Below, in pieces: positions 16,860 through 26,365 of a stretch of DNA of 64,000 nt (position 1 is the first letter of the stretch; each line of letters begins with the position of its first letter). The stretch is from Marinobacter xestospongiae. Lineage in GTDB: Bacteria > Pseudomonadota > Gammaproteobacteria > Pseudomonadales > Oleiphilaceae. The stretch lies in contig NZ_JAKZAK010000002.1 of NCBI RefSeq assembly GCF_023156385.1, positions 62,001 to 126,000 on the forward strand, written 5' to 3'. The notes beneath the pieces were generated by a model. That model worked only from the letters and a program-made list of their open reading frames with translations, ran no database searches and had not been told where the DNA came from. A program made the translations under genes and the position numbers.

Positions 16860-18266
16860 ATGTCCTATTCTTCCTCCGCCACGGCTTCCGGAACCCTGGA
16901 AGGCGCGTCTGCCAGCCGCGGACTCTGGTCCTCCCGGCTGGCTTTCATTCTCGCCGCAACCGGCTCCGCTGTGGGGTTGGGCAACATCTGGAAATTTCCC
17001 TACATCACCGGTGAGAATGGTGGCGGTGCCTTTGTACTGGTGTATCTGGTGTGTATCGCGGCCGTGGGTATCCCAATCATGATGGCGGAGGTGCTGATTG
17101 GCCGTCGTGGTGGTCACAGTCCGGTCAACAGCCTGCGGCTGATCGCCGAGCGGGACAAGCTCAACCCTGCCTGGAAGATTGCTGGCATCATTGGTGTGCT
17201 TGCGGCCTTCCTGATTCTTTCCTTCTACTCCGTGATCGGCGGCTGGGCGGTGTCCTACGTCGGCACCGCGGCCAGTGGCCAACTCGCCGGCGCCACACCG
17301 GAGGCGGTCGAAGCAATCTTCACCGGACTGCTGGGCGACCCCGGCACCCTGCTGCTTTGGCACACCGTCTTCATGGCCCTGGTGATGGTGGTGGTTGCCC
17401 GTGGCGTCCGCTCCGGTCTGGAACGCGCCGTCAGCATCCTGATGCCTGGTCTGTTCATTCTGCTGCTGATTGTCGTTGGCTACGCCATGACCACCGGCCA
17501 TTTCGGTGAAGCGGTCAGCTTCCTGTTCCAGCCGGACTTCTCTAAGCTGACTACGTCAGGCGTTCTGGTGGCCCTGGGGCATGCCTTCTTCACCCTGAGC
17601 CTGGGCATGGCGGTGATGATGGCCTATGGCTCCTACCTGCCGAAGAACATCTCCATCGCCAAGACCTCCATCACCGTGTCCATTATGGATACCGGCGTTG
17701 CCCTGCTGGCTGGCCTCGCCATCTTCCCGATCGTGTTCGCCAACGGCATGGAGCCGGGCGCCGGCCCGGGCCTGATCTTCCAGACCCTGCCGCTGGCCTT
17801 TGGTCAGATGCCGATGGGCACCCTGTTCGGCACCCTGTTCTTCGTGCTGCTGATTTTCGCCGCCTGGACCTCCGGCATTTCTCTGCTGGAACCACTGGTG
17901 GAATGGCTGGAAGAGCAAAAAGGCATGAACCGCACCATCAGCACCCTGGCCGCCGGTATTGCCTGCTGGCTGCTGGGCATTGCCTCAATCCTGTCACTGA
18001 ACCTGTGGTCCGACGTCACGCCGCTGGGCATGTTTGCGATGTTTGAAGGCAAAACCATCTTCGACCTTCTCGACTTCCTCACCGCCAACATCCTGCTGCC
18101 GCTGGGTGGCCTGCTGGTTGCCATCGTCGTGGGCTGGTTCATGTCCAAGCAGGCGGTAGAGAACGAACTGTCGCTGTCCGAGTCCGGCTTCAAGCTGTGG
18201 TACAACACCCTGCGCTTCGTCACTCCGATCGCGGTGCTGGTGGTGTTTATCTACAACCTGGCCTGA
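16860..18266 (+). CDS. Sodium-dependent transporter, NSS (SNF) family
   Basis: A 468-residue inner-membrane symporter of the LeuT/NSS family. The diagnostic TM1 motif is intact (GSAVGLGNIWKFPYITGENGGGAF), including the unwound region that binds Na+ and the amino acid, and TM6-8 follow the family (HAFFTLSLGMAVMMAYGSYL). I chose the ATG at 16860, which has GCAGGAGACAGCT upstream; an earlier in-frame ATG would add a charged, unlikely tail. It completes the ior-dehydrogenase-transporter module and probably imports the hydrophobic or aromatic amino acid that the two enzymes degrade. A strong terminator follows 27 bp after the stop. Confidence 0.92.
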   Translation: MSYSSSATASGTLEGASASRGLWSSRLAFILAATGSAVGLGNIWKFPYITGENGGGAFVLVYLVCIAAVGIPIMMAEVLIGRRGGHSPVNSLRLIAERDKLNPAWKIAGIIGVLAAFLILSFYSVIGGWAVSYVGTAASGQLAGATPEAVEAIFTGLLGDPGTLLLWHTVFMALVMVVVARGVRSGLERAVSILMPGLFILLLIVVGYAMTTGHFGEAVSFLFQPDFSKLTTSGVLVALGHAFFTLSLGMAVMMAYGSYLPKNISIAKTSITVSIMDTGVALLAGLAIFPIVFANGMEPGAGPGLIFQTLPLAFGQMPMGTLFGTLFFVLLIFAAWTSGISLLEPLVEWLEEQKGMNRTISTLAAGIACWLLGIASILSLNLWSDVTPLGMFAMFEGKTIFDLLDFLTANILLPLGGLLVAIVVGWFMSKQAVENELSLSESGFKLWYNTLRFVTPIAVLVVFIYNLA

Positions 18267-18293
18267 TCAAGGCACGGCTTACAAGCCCCCATA

Positions 18294-18330
18294 AAAAAGG
18301 CGTGGCGGTTACTGACCGCCACGCCTTTTT
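18294..18330 (+). terminator. Rho-independent terminator after the NSS transporter gene
   Basis: A perfect 16-bp stem pairs AAAAAGGCGTGGCGGT (18294-18309) with ACCGCCACGCCTTTTT (18315-18330) around a 5-nt loop. The GC-rich core is followed by a T-run. The A-run on the other side means it could also work on the minus strand. Confidence 0.92.
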
Positions 18331-18378
18331 GTTTCTAAGCGTCCCCTGAAGACAGTACCTGAAAGCCTGGGGCGAAGA

Positions 18379-18422
18379 ATCTGAGTGTCTGGGGTGACGA
18401 ATCTGAGTGTCTGGGGTGACGA
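18379..18422. repeat. 22-bp tandem direct repeat next to the L,D-transpeptidase stop
   Basis: Two identical 22-bp copies, each reading ATCTGAGTGTCTGGGG then TGACGA, occupy 18379-18400 and 18401-18422. A diverged partial unit (GCCTGGGGCGAAGA) precedes them from about 18365. They lie between the module terminator and the end of the minus-strand transpeptidase gene. Confidence 0.85.
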
Positions 18423-18430
18423 AACGGTGA

Positions 18431-19159
18431 TTAGCTGTCGCCGCTTGCTGGCCGGCTGCCAGCGTCCGCCACTTGGGCATCATCACAGTTAAGGAACTCG
18501 GAAGCCGCCAGCCATTGCGCGTCCGGGTAATAGCTGAACACAAGCTGTCCCCCTTTGAGGTTGTCCACCACCTCCCGGATCATGCCCTGACTGACGGCCG
18601 GGCACCCGTGGCTGCGGCCGATGCGGCCATAGTTTTCCACCCAGGATTGCGCCACATAATCGGCGCCATGGATCACGATGGCTCGCTGACGCGCCTGATC
18701 GTTAATGCCGGCCTCCAGACCATCCAGGCGCAATGAGTAGCCGTGACGCCCCCGATAGCTTTCGCTGGCGCGGAACAGACCGATGCTGGACTGATGGCTC
18801 CCCTCAATGTTGGAGAACTCGGTGGCGGCCGCCAGTCCTGAATTCTTGCCATGGGCAACACGATCCCGAAGCACCAGCCGACCTTCAGCCAGGTCAAACA
18901 GCCATAGCCGGGGTTCACTGGATGGCAGCGAATAATCGATCACCGCCAGCCTGCGGGCATCGGAAACGCCATTGCGAACAGCACACTCAGAGGCCATCAA
19001 TGCTTTGCCCAGGACCTCTTTATCCAGCGTCGGCGCAACCTTTACCAGTTGGTGGTAGAGCACCGCTGGTGCCGGATCTGCTATGCTGCGCAACGGCAGT
19101 GACAACGCCAGGATGGCAAACAGACAGTTGAGCAAAGGGGCGTGACGGGTTACGGTCAT
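18431..19159 (-). CDS. Murein L,D-transpeptidase catalytic domain protein (YkuD_2 family)
   Basis: A 242-residue exported protein with an N-terminal hydrophobic signal (LLNCLFAILALSLPLRSIA). It matches the YkuD_2/PF13645 group: IDYSLPSSEPRLWLFDLAEGRLVLRDRVAHG, then IVIHGADYV and the catalytic GRSHGCPAVS with the active-site cysteine. Such proteins are thought to act on L,D-crosslinks or stem peptides of peptidoglycan in the periplasm; many in this subfamily are uncharacterised. It is divergent from a second L,D-transpeptidase gene at 19316, so the pair probably shares a control region. Confidence 0.85.
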   Translation of the reverse strand: MTVTRHAPLLNCLFAILALSLPLRSIADPAPAVLYHQLVKVAPTLDKEVLGKALMASECAVRNGVSDARRLAVIDYSLPSSEPRLWLFDLAEGRLVLRDRVAHGKNSGLAAATEFSNIEGSHQSSIGLFRASESYRGRHGYSLRLDGLEAGINDQARQRAIVIHGADYVAQSWVENYGRIGRSHGCPAVSQGMIREVVDNLKGGQLVFSYYPDAQWLAASEFLNCDDAQVADAGSRPASGDS

Positions 19160-19315
19160 CCAAGAGGCCTCGGGTCAAATCGCTGGTGTCTGACAGGCGG
19201 GATAATCGGCAGGGAATACCGAACAGCAACCCCTGGAAGTCGTCTGGAGCGGCAGATATACCTTCCAGGCAACACTGGCGGATTCTAACAGGGAAATTGA
19301 GAACGGCCAGCCCAT

Positions 19316-20926
19316 ATGTACAGTTTTCATACAAAACACAACATCACCGCCCTCTGCACCGGGTTGTTGTTGTGGCTGACCGCGCCGCTGACTCAGGCCG
19401 GCTTCCGCTTTGATCCCCAGGACTGCATCACCCTGCCGGCACCGGATACGGCGCTGTTTCAGGCCACCCAACGGTTCCAGGATCAGGTTGGCAACGATTT
19501 CTGGCACGCGCCCGGCCGTCTGGAGAGCCTGATCCAGCAGCTGGCCGCTCTGACCGCCGATGGCCTGGACCCTCAGCACTATCACATCACCGACCTGCGG
19601 GAAGTACTTGGCTTTCGCAACACCTGGGGTTCGCTCAACGACTGCGACGCCGAGCTGGCCTCATTCGCCTATCTCAGCGCCCTGGCGGACCTGGGCTACG
19701 GGCGCCCTGCCGATACCGAAGCCGATGCCACCTGGTACTCGCCGCAGTTGGGCGATCGCCGTTCGGTCGACAACCTGCTGGCCCTGGCTGGCGGTGGCAA
19801 CCAGCCAGTATCCACGACATTTGATCAGACCCGTCCGGCACTGCCCCGGTACCAGAATCTGCGCCAGGCTTACCAGCACGCACGGGAAGCACTGCCAGCA
19901 CGCTGGCCCACCCTCGACACCGGCCCCACCCTGGCGCCGGGAGACCGCACAGCGGAGGTCCGTATGCTGCGACAGCGCCTGCAGGCCGAAGGCTACGCCG
20001 ACCTTACCTCGACAACCGATCCGGACTATTTCGATAACGCACTGGCGGAAGCCGTGAGGGCATTCCAGCGACGCCATTACCTGACCGCGGACGGCCGGGT
20101 CGGAGACAATACCCGGGCACAACTCAACGTTCAGCCCCAGCACCGACTTGCCCAGATTCGCGCCAACCTGGAACGGATGCGGCGACTGGCGGCCGATCTG
20201 GAACAGACCATGTTGCTGGTGGACATCGCCGCCGCCCGCATCGAGTACTACCGTCAGGGGGAGCTGGCGTGGTCTGGCCGCGCCCAGGTTGGCCAGCCAT
20301 TGCGGGAAACACCACGGCTGAAATCGCTGATCACCCATGTGACGGTCAACCCCAGCTGGACCATTCCCACCACCATCTTTGTGGAGGACAAGCTACCGCT
20401 GATCCAGCAGGACCCGGGCTACCTCGAAGACCGCAATATCAGTGTGTTCAACTACCGCGGCGACCGCCTGGATGCCGCCGATGTGGACTGGAACAACCCT
20501 CGCGGCATACTGCTGCGACAGGCCCCGGGGCCGGGCAATGCTCTGGGTAAGGTGGTGATCCGTTTCTCCAACCCGTTCGCGGTCTACCTGCACGATACGC
20601 CGTCGTCCTGGCTGTTCAATACCAACAGCCGTTTTTACAGCTCCGGCTGTGTCCGGGTGGAAGACGCCATGTCCCTGGCCGAAACCCTGATTGGCGACGC
20701 CCCAACGCGTTACCGCAAGCAGTTCGAGGAACTGCGCGCCAGCGGCGAATCCCACAACGTGCATTTGCCTCGCAGCGTGCCGGTACTGCTGGCATATTGG
20801 ACCGCCGAAGCGGACAGCGACGGGCACTTGATGTTCCGACCGGATGCCTACGACATCGATGCCCCGCTGATCGCCGACGACCCGCTCCTACAGCCGGCGA
20901 TGGTATCAGCCGATCACACTCACTGA
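19316..20926 (+). CDS. L,D-transpeptidase, YcbB/LdtD-like
   Basis: A 536-residue periplasmic enzyme with a signal peptide (ALCTGLLLWLTAPLTQAG). An N-terminal scaffold domain is followed by a PG_binding_1 peptidoglycan-binding domain near residues 205-270 (VRMLRQRLQAEGY, then AVRAFQRRHYLTADGRVGDNT). The C-terminal YkuD catalytic domain has YLHDTPSSWLF and the active-site segment SSGCVRVEDAMSLAETL. The size and domain order match LdtD/YcbB, which makes 3-3 crosslinks and supports outer-membrane stress survival. It is divergent from the smaller YkuD_2 gene. ATG at 19316 fits the signal peptide; no strong ribosome site is visible. Confidence 0.9.
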   Translation: MYSFHTKHNITALCTGLLLWLTAPLTQAGFRFDPQDCITLPAPDTALFQATQRFQDQVGNDFWHAPGRLESLIQQLAALTADGLDPQHYHITDLREVLGFRNTWGSLNDCDAELASFAYLSALADLGYGRPADTEADATWYSPQLGDRRSVDNLLALAGGGNQPVSTTFDQTRPALPRYQNLRQAYQHAREALPARWPTLDTGPTLAPGDRTAEVRMLRQRLQAEGYADLTSTTDPDYFDNALAEAVRAFQRRHYLTADGRVGDNTRAQLNVQPQHRLAQIRANLERMRRLAADLEQTMLLVDIAAARIEYYRQGELAWSGRAQVGQPLRETPRLKSLITHVTVNPSWTIPTTIFVEDKLPLIQQDPGYLEDRNISVFNYRGDRLDAADVDWNNPRGILLRQAPGPGNALGKVVIRFSNPFAVYLHDTPSSWLFNTNSRFYSSGCVRVEDAMSLAETLIGDAPTRYRKQFEELRASGESHNVHLPRSVPVLLAYWTAEADSDGHLMFRPDAYDIDAPLIADDPLLQPAMVSADHTH

Positions 20927-20988
20927 GCCGGTGGCGCCCATCCGGGCTTATCCGGGCAGCCTGAAACGCCACTCCACAGGACCATCCG

Positions 20989-21999
20989 ATGGCTCTCGAT
21001 GACGATTACAGAACCCTCCATATCCGCTGCGGATCGGACATTCGGCTGACGCTGGAAGCGGCCGGTTTCAGAGGCGATTTCCTCGAGTACGCCGATCCCG
21101 TGTGCCAGGGGCCGGTGCTGGATGGCGACGACGCCCTGGAGGCCCGCGCACGCTTTATCAGTAACGCCTACGAGCAAGGTGACGACCAGGCCCTGGCCGC
21201 CACCCGGGCGCTGTTGACGGAGTCCGAACAGCGCCTGGCCCGAGCCAGCCAGGACTATCAGCGGGTGGTGCTGTGGTTCGAGCACGACAGCTATGACCAG
21301 CTGTTGCTGTGCCGGGTGCTGGACCGCCTGCAACGCAACGGCGTTCCTGACAGGCTGGAGCTGGTGAGCACCGACCACTATCCGGGAATCGAGCGCTTTA
21401 TCGGCCTCGGCCAACTGGACAGCAAGGCCCTCACAGAGCTCTGGCAGCGGAGAACGGCCGTTACCAAGGCCCAGCTCCAATTGGGCGAGCGGACATGGCA
21501 TGCCCTGATGCAGCCTGATCCTGGCGCCCTGGCGGCGCTGGTCACCGCTCCGGACACCGCCCACCTGCCTTATCTGGCCGGCGCCCTGCTCCGCCATCTT
21601 CAGGAGCTGCCGGGGCTCCACGACGGCTTGAGCCTGACCGAGCGACTGACACTGCAACCACTTCACAGCGGCGACCAGAGCCTTGGTGACCTGTTCCGTA
21701 TTCAGATGATGGAAACCGAACCCAGACCCTGGCTCGGCGATGCGATGTTCTGGCACATCGTGCGCTGCCTGCTGAAAGCACCGCAGCCACCGCTGGCGCT
21801 GGTTGCCGGTTCCAGCCACAGCAACTGGCACCAGCGGGTGGTGACGCTTACCGAACTGGGCGGGGCGTTGTTGCGCCGCAGGCAGGACTGGATGGAGTGC
21901 CAGCCCCCAAGGCGATGGCTGGGAGGCATTGAACTGGGACCGGGGCGACCGGACTGGCGCTGGGATGACCTGAAACAGGCGCCGGCCCTCAAGGCGTGA
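20989..21999 (+). CDS. DUF1835 domain-containing protein
   Basis: A 336-residue cytoplasmic protein that starts with the DUF1835 pattern (TLHIRCGSDIRLTLEAAGFRGD, then YADPVCQGPV). A second conserved part contains VVLWFEHDSYDQLLLCRVL and later PWLGDAMFWHIVRCLL. DUF1835 proteins are widespread and functionally undefined; the fold is thought to bind nucleotides or act with DUF3658. The gene stands alone between the transpeptidase and a 56-codon frame. There is no clear Shine-Dalgarno sequence. Confidence 0.82.
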   Translation: MALDDDYRTLHIRCGSDIRLTLEAAGFRGDFLEYADPVCQGPVLDGDDALEARARFISNAYEQGDDQALAATRALLTESEQRLARASQDYQRVVLWFEHDSYDQLLLCRVLDRLQRNGVPDRLELVSTDHYPGIERFIGLGQLDSKALTELWQRRTAVTKAQLQLGERTWHALMQPDPGALAALVTAPDTAHLPYLAGALLRHLQELPGLHDGLSLTERLTLQPLHSGDQSLGDLFRIQMMETEPRPWLGDAMFWHIVRCLLKAPQPPLALVAGSSHSNWHQRVVTLTELGGALLRRRQDWMECQPPRRWLGGIELGPGRPDWRWDDLKQAPALKA

Positions 22000-22151
22000 A
22001 GCGAGCGACGATGTTTATAGCCGATTCACAGGCAGCAGCCATCTCACGGGCGTAAAGGTTATTTCCCCGGCATTTCCGGCCGACGTAGGATTAAACCATT
22101 GGGGCTTCTCAGAGGCCCTGATGAAGTCTGTCTTCGGTACGGAGAACAACC

Positions 22152-22322
22152 ATGAGAGACGAGCAGTTCAAACAACAGCACCCGGTAATGAATGAAGTCG
22201 CACAAACCTACGTCGACCTCTACACCTACCGACCGGATGAAAAGACCCGTCAACAACTGATCAAGCGGGAAGCCCAGTTGCACGACAAACTGGAGCAGAT
22301 TCTGGCGGAACGGGCGCCCTGA
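22152..22322 (+). CDS. Small uncharacterised protein, 56 residues
   Basis: The frame reads MRDEQFKQQHPVMNEVAQTY, then VDLYTYRPDEKTRQQLIKRE and a final amphipathic helix ending QILAERAP. GGAG precedes the ATG by 7 nt (22141-22144). The composition (charged, helical, no Cys) and codon use look genuine. It ends one base before the convergent solute-binding protein gene. I do not recognise a family; a small regulatory or adaptor protein is possible. Confidence 0.6.
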   Translation: MRDEQFKQQHPVMNEVAQTYVDLYTYRPDEKTRQQLIKREAQLHDKLEQILAERAP

Positions 22323-22323
22323 T

Positions 22324-23172
22324 TCAGTTTGGGGACCCGGTGTTTGTATTCCGGTTCACGTCCATGGCCACCCCGTTCGGTTGCAGGTGATACTTTCGAA
22401 GCAATTGTTGGTAGTCAGGCCCTGACTTGAGCCGGGCAATCGCCTGGCTGAAGCGTTCCGCCAATGCCTGGCCCTGAGGCAGTTTACGGCTGAAGCCCAT
22501 GTGGATCGGGTTACTGTTGATCGGCGGATCGACAAACGTCAACTGCCCTGCCCGGCCATACTTCGCGGCCTCCAGACGGATCGCAAAGGGATTGCCTACG
22601 CCAGCGTCAAACCGCTTGCCAAGAACCATGCGGACCAGAGTCTGCTCATCCAGTACCTCATCCTTGTGCAGATACTCCGCCTGATCAAACTCGGCACCGT
22701 AGGAGTACCCGGTGATCACACCAATGAGGTACGGACTGAGGGACTGCAGTTCGCCTTTGAAGTCGACCTGCCGATCCGCTCTCACGAACAGGTGATTGTG
22801 CTCCACAGCATGCGGCAGGCTGGTGAAGTACACCATTTTTTGCCGTTCCGGGGTCGGGGTGAACGTGGTGACCATATCCACCTGCCCATTACGCAGGGAC
22901 TGAAGCACCCGCGGCCAGGACAAGCGGCGATAGGAAATGACGATACCAAGCTGTTCCGCCACCCGGTTCAGAACCTCGATGGAGAAACCGGTCAACGCGT
23001 CGTCTTCCCGGAAATAGAATGGCGGGTAGTCAAGCTCAGCCAGCGCTGCCACCAGCACCGGCGAGTCAGACATCGGGTTGGGCGATTCGGGATTTCCCTC
23101 TGCAGTTACAGCCGAACACACACTCAGCGAGAGCATCGCCCAAAGGGCAATGCAGACACTACGTAGGGTCAA
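22324..23172 (-). CDS. Orphan periplasmic solute-binding protein (SBP_bac_3)
   Basis: About 282 residues. The core follows family 3 amino-acid-binding proteins: LDYPPFYFREDDALTGFSIEVLNRVAEQLG, then YRRLSWPRVLQSLRNGQVDMVTTFTPTPER. I place the start at TTG 23172, because GGGAG lies 8 nt upstream and the product then opens with a proper signal peptide (SVCIALWAMLSLSVCSAVTA); the longer frame has a non-signal extension. No permease or ATPase gene is nearby, so this is an orphan that may serve a distant transporter or a sensor. It is divergent from a GGDEF-EAL gene across 205 bp. Confidence 0.8.
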   Translation of the reverse strand: MTLRSVCIALWAMLSLSVCSAVTAEGNPESPNPMSDSPVLVAALAELDYPPFYFREDDALTGFSIEVLNRVAEQLGIVISYRRLSWPRVLQSLRNGQVDMVTTFTPTPERQKMVYFTSLPHAVEHNHLFVRADRQVDFKGELQSLSPYLIGVITGYSYGAEFDQAEYLHKDEVLDEQTLVRMVLGKRFDAGVGNPFAIRLEAAKYGRAGQLTFVDPPINSNPIHMGFSRKLPQGQALAERFSQAIARLKSGPDYQQLLRKYHLQPNGVAMDVNRNTNTGSPN

Positions 23173-23377
23173 ACACCATCTCCCGCGGCCAGCCGGCCGG
23201 ATTCGATCAAGTTGCAACGTACTCTGATTGATATTGTTCACGGAATGGCCAGAAATTGCCATGGTTGTTTTTAAAACTCTTGCAAAACCAAACCGAAACC
23301 GGCCGCCACCGTCTATGCTTTCCTGTAGGCGTCCATTCCAGCCAACCCCGATGCAATGACCAGCCACCAACGTAACT

Positions 23378-25771
23378 ATGACAGGCAATCCAACACGCTC
23401 TTCGCACCGCAGGAAAAAACTTGGGCTGGTTGCCGGGCTGCTGTCACTGGTGGCGATTGCAACCGGCTTCGCTATTGGTATTGTCCAGATTCAGCAGACT
23501 GTCACCTCCTATGTCGCTGGCGAAAGCGCCTGGTCCCGTGGCCAGACCACCACCATCCACTACCTCAGCCGCTATACCGAGACCGGCAACCCCACGGATC
23601 TGGCCACTGCCCGCCGCTGGCTGGATATCCCGCTTGGAGACCTCGCAGCCCGGGAAGCAATGGATCTTCCTGAACCTGATCTGGAGGCCGCTGAAGACGG
23701 CTTCCAGCGTGGATACAATCACCCGGACGATATTCCCGGTCTGATCTGGCTGTATCGCTATTTCTCCGGCTACCCGCCTTTTCGCAAGGCACTGGATGAA
23801 TGGCGTGCCGCTGACCGGGGCCTGCTGGAGCTTGATGCGATAGCGGACAGGCTGGCCGCCGAATGGCAACGCCCGCAGCCGGATCAACAACGGCTGGCCT
23901 CCATGAGAGAGCGGCTGTCACTGCTGAATGAAGATCTGGGCACCAAGGCCACCCGCTTCCGCATCGCCATGACCCAGGCCAGTCACTCCCTGGCCAACCT
24001 GCTGACCCTGGCCAGTATGCTGTTTGTCGTCGGCCTGTCGCTGGCGGCGTGGCTGCTGGGAGCCCGGCTGGTACGCCTGCTGCGACGCTCGGAACACCGC
24101 TTCAGGGCGATCTTCGAGCAGAGTTCCGTCGGCATTCTCCAGGTAGCGCGCAATGGCGTTCTGCTGGACGCCAACTCGGCCAGTTGCGGGATTCTGGGCT
24201 ATTCCCGCGAGCGCCTGCTGGCCTGCCGGCTGGAACAGCTGTTTCCCGGTCAGCGGGATGATCCGGACAGCCCGCCCCTGACGGCCAGCCATCACGCCGA
24301 CGCCCAGGTAAGGGAGCTGCGCGCCCTCAAGGGCAACGGCGAAACCATCTGGGCCCGCCTGACCATGACCGAAGTGGTCGACCACAACGGCGATGGGCCC
24401 TACGCCATCGTGATGCTGGAGGACATTTCCGAGTCCTATCGACTGTCCAATGAGCTCAGTTACCAGGCCAGCCACGACGCCCTCACCGATCTGCTCAACC
24501 GGCGGGCGTTCGAGCACCGGCTTGCCAGCACCCTGGGCCGGGCCCGCAGCGAGCACACCCAGCATGTGCTGTGTTTTGTTGATCTGGACCGGTTCAAGGC
24601 GGTCAACGACACCTCCGGACACGGCGCTGGCGACCAGCTCCTGCGCCAGCTGGCAAAGCTGATCCGCTTGGGGGTACGGGACGGCGATGTGGTGGCCCGA
24701 CTCGGCGGGGATGAGTTTGGTCTGATTCTGGAGAACTGCGATCTGCCGACCGCCCGACCACTGGCGGAAAAACTGCGGAAATCCATTGAGCAGTTCACCT
24801 TTACCTGGGAAGGCCGACAACACCGCATCGGTGCGAGTGTCGGGCTCGCTGCCATTGATCGTCACGCGCCAGACATCAGTGCGTTGATGCGAGCGGCCGA
24901 CATTGCCTGTTACCGCGCCAAGCGTCAGGGCCGCAACCAGGTCTGCGAGGCCGGTGATCAATCCGCCCAGGCCCTGGGACAGCCAGCATCTCCGGACTGG
25001 CGTTTGATCCTGGAAACCGCCCTGACCGAAGGGCAGTTCCGACTTTACGGCCAAGAAATCATCGACACCACAGAAAACGCCCCCCATCGACGGCTGGAGG
25101 TTCTGCTCCGTCTGGCGCAACAGGACGGCAGCCTGTGCCTGCCCGGCCAGTTTCTGGAACCGGCATTCCAGCTTGGCCTTGGCCCGGCCCTGGATCGCTG
25201 GGTAGTCGAGCAGACCCTGTCGCTCCTTCAGGCCCGCCAGGTCCCTGAGTCACAACCGCCGACGATCTGCCACCTGAATCTCTCAGCCGCCTCGGTGATC
25301 GACCCGAACTTTATCAATGCCGTTGAAGAGCGATTGCAGCCGCACCCCTCCTTGGCCAGCCAGCTTTGCTTCGAGATCAGTGAAGACACGCTGGTCCACA
25401 ACCTGACCGATACACAGGCCCTGATCAAACGACTCGCCCGTCTGGGCAGCCACCTGCTGGTGGATCATTTCGGCGCCAGCCTGAACGCGTTCAGCTACCT
25501 GAAAGGATTGCCCGTGGAAGCGGTCAAAATCGATCAGACCTTTGTGACACAGGCGGCCTCGGACCAGACGGAACTGGCCAAGGTGCGCGCCATCCACGAC
25601 ATCTGCCAGTCCATGGGCATACAGTCGATGGCGCTCTGCGTGGAATCTGCCGAAACGGAGCGACTGCTGAGAAACCTCGGCATCCACTATCTCCAGGGGT
25701 TCCTGTTGATGGCGCCACGCCCTCTGGAGAGTCTGCTGGGCACCAACGGCAGGGCTAGCATGGCACCTTAG
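23378..25771 (+). CDS. Membrane PAS-GGDEF-EAL protein; EAL half likely inactive
   Basis: A 797-residue c-di-GMP protein. TM1 (about 14-36) and TM2 (about 207-228) enclose a periplasmic sensor; PAS, GGDEF and EAL domains follow. The GGDEF motif is intact (VVARLGGDEFGLIL), with an inhibitory-site RDGD five residues before it, so cyclase activity is plausible. The EAL half departs from catalytic consensus: the signature is EVL instead of EAL, and the metal-binding DDFG is DHFG (LLVDHFGASLNAFSYLKGLP). NLS, FEISE and KID are kept, so it may bind c-di-GMP without hydrolysing it. The first periplasmic segment has no named family I recognise. Confidence 0.88.
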   Translation: MTGNPTRSSHRRKKLGLVAGLLSLVAIATGFAIGIVQIQQTVTSYVAGESAWSRGQTTTIHYLSRYTETGNPTDLATARRWLDIPLGDLAAREAMDLPEPDLEAAEDGFQRGYNHPDDIPGLIWLYRYFSGYPPFRKALDEWRAADRGLLELDAIADRLAAEWQRPQPDQQRLASMRERLSLLNEDLGTKATRFRIAMTQASHSLANLLTLASMLFVVGLSLAAWLLGARLVRLLRRSEHRFRAIFEQSSVGILQVARNGVLLDANSASCGILGYSRERLLACRLEQLFPGQRDDPDSPPLTASHHADAQVRELRALKGNGETIWARLTMTEVVDHNGDGPYAIVMLEDISESYRLSNELSYQASHDALTDLLNRRAFEHRLASTLGRARSEHTQHVLCFVDLDRFKAVNDTSGHGAGDQLLRQLAKLIRLGVRDGDVVARLGGDEFGLILENCDLPTARPLAEKLRKSIEQFTFTWEGRQHRIGASVGLAAIDRHAPDISALMRAADIACYRAKRQGRNQVCEAGDQSAQALGQPASPDWRLILETALTEGQFRLYGQEIIDTTENAPHRRLEVLLRLAQQDGSLCLPGQFLEPAFQLGLGPALDRWVVEQTLSLLQARQVPESQPPTICHLNLSAASVIDPNFINAVEERLQPHPSLASQLCFEISEDTLVHNLTDTQALIKRLARLGSHLLVDHFGASLNAFSYLKGLPVEAVKIDQTFVTQAASDQTELAKVRAIHDICQSMGIQSMALCVESAETERLLRNLGIHYLQGFLLMAPRPLESLLGTNGRASMAP

Positions 25772-25783
25772 GGAGCGTCTGAT

Positions 25784-26365
25784 TCAGTCAGAATCGCCGG
25801 TCGTATCCCTCTCCGGACCGGCGGCCTGCAGACACTCAGCCACCATGGCCCTCATCGCCGGCTCGCCCAGAGACGCCACCCGGTCAATGTTGTTCCGGGG
25901 AATCGATTCGATATCCGGATAGCGGGCAATGGCCTGCTCCAGGCTCTGCTCTCGCAACAGATGCATCATCGGATAGGGTGAGCGATTGGTATAGTTCTCC
26001 GCGGCCTCATTGTCAGTACCGGCGAACTGATAATCCGGGTGGAAGCTGGCGATCTGATAGACACCCTCAAAGCCGAGATGGGCCAACAGGGCTTCGGCAT
26101 CGGCCAATCCGTCAAGGTAAGCGTCAAACTCCTGCAGCACCCGTGGGTGGATCAGCAGGGTGGTTTCGACGTCGGGATGTTGTTCCAGATACTGGAGTTC
26201 ATCATGCACGTCACACAACAAGGCCTCTTCAGACACCGCCTCGGAGCAGACAAAGCGGATGCGCTCCTGCACCAGTTCTTTCCTGGCAAACGGGCACAGA
26301 TTCAGCGCAACAACCACACGCTCAACCCATCGCCGTGTGGCTTCTACACAGTGAGATTCTTTCAA
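25784..26365 (-). CDS. DUF1415 family protein
   Basis: A 193-residue cytoplasmic protein matching DUF1415: VERVVVALNLCPFARKELVQ near the start, then TTLLIHPRVLQEFDAYLDGL, YQIASFHPDYQFAGT and NYTNRSPYPMMHLLREQS. The conserved NLCPFA and SPYPMMHLLRE blocks define the family, whose function is unknown. It converges on the GGDEF-EAL gene (12-bp gap) and diverges from the parvulin gene across 194 bp. Confidence 0.85.
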   Translation of the reverse strand: MKESHCVEATRRWVERVVVALNLCPFARKELVQERIRFVCSEAVSEEALLCDVHDELQYLEQHPDVETTLLIHPRVLQEFDAYLDGLADAEALLAHLGFEGVYQIASFHPDYQFAGTDNEAAENYTNRSPYPMMHLLREQSLEQAIARYPDIESIPRNNIDRVASLGEPAMRAMVAECLQAAGPERDTTGDSD

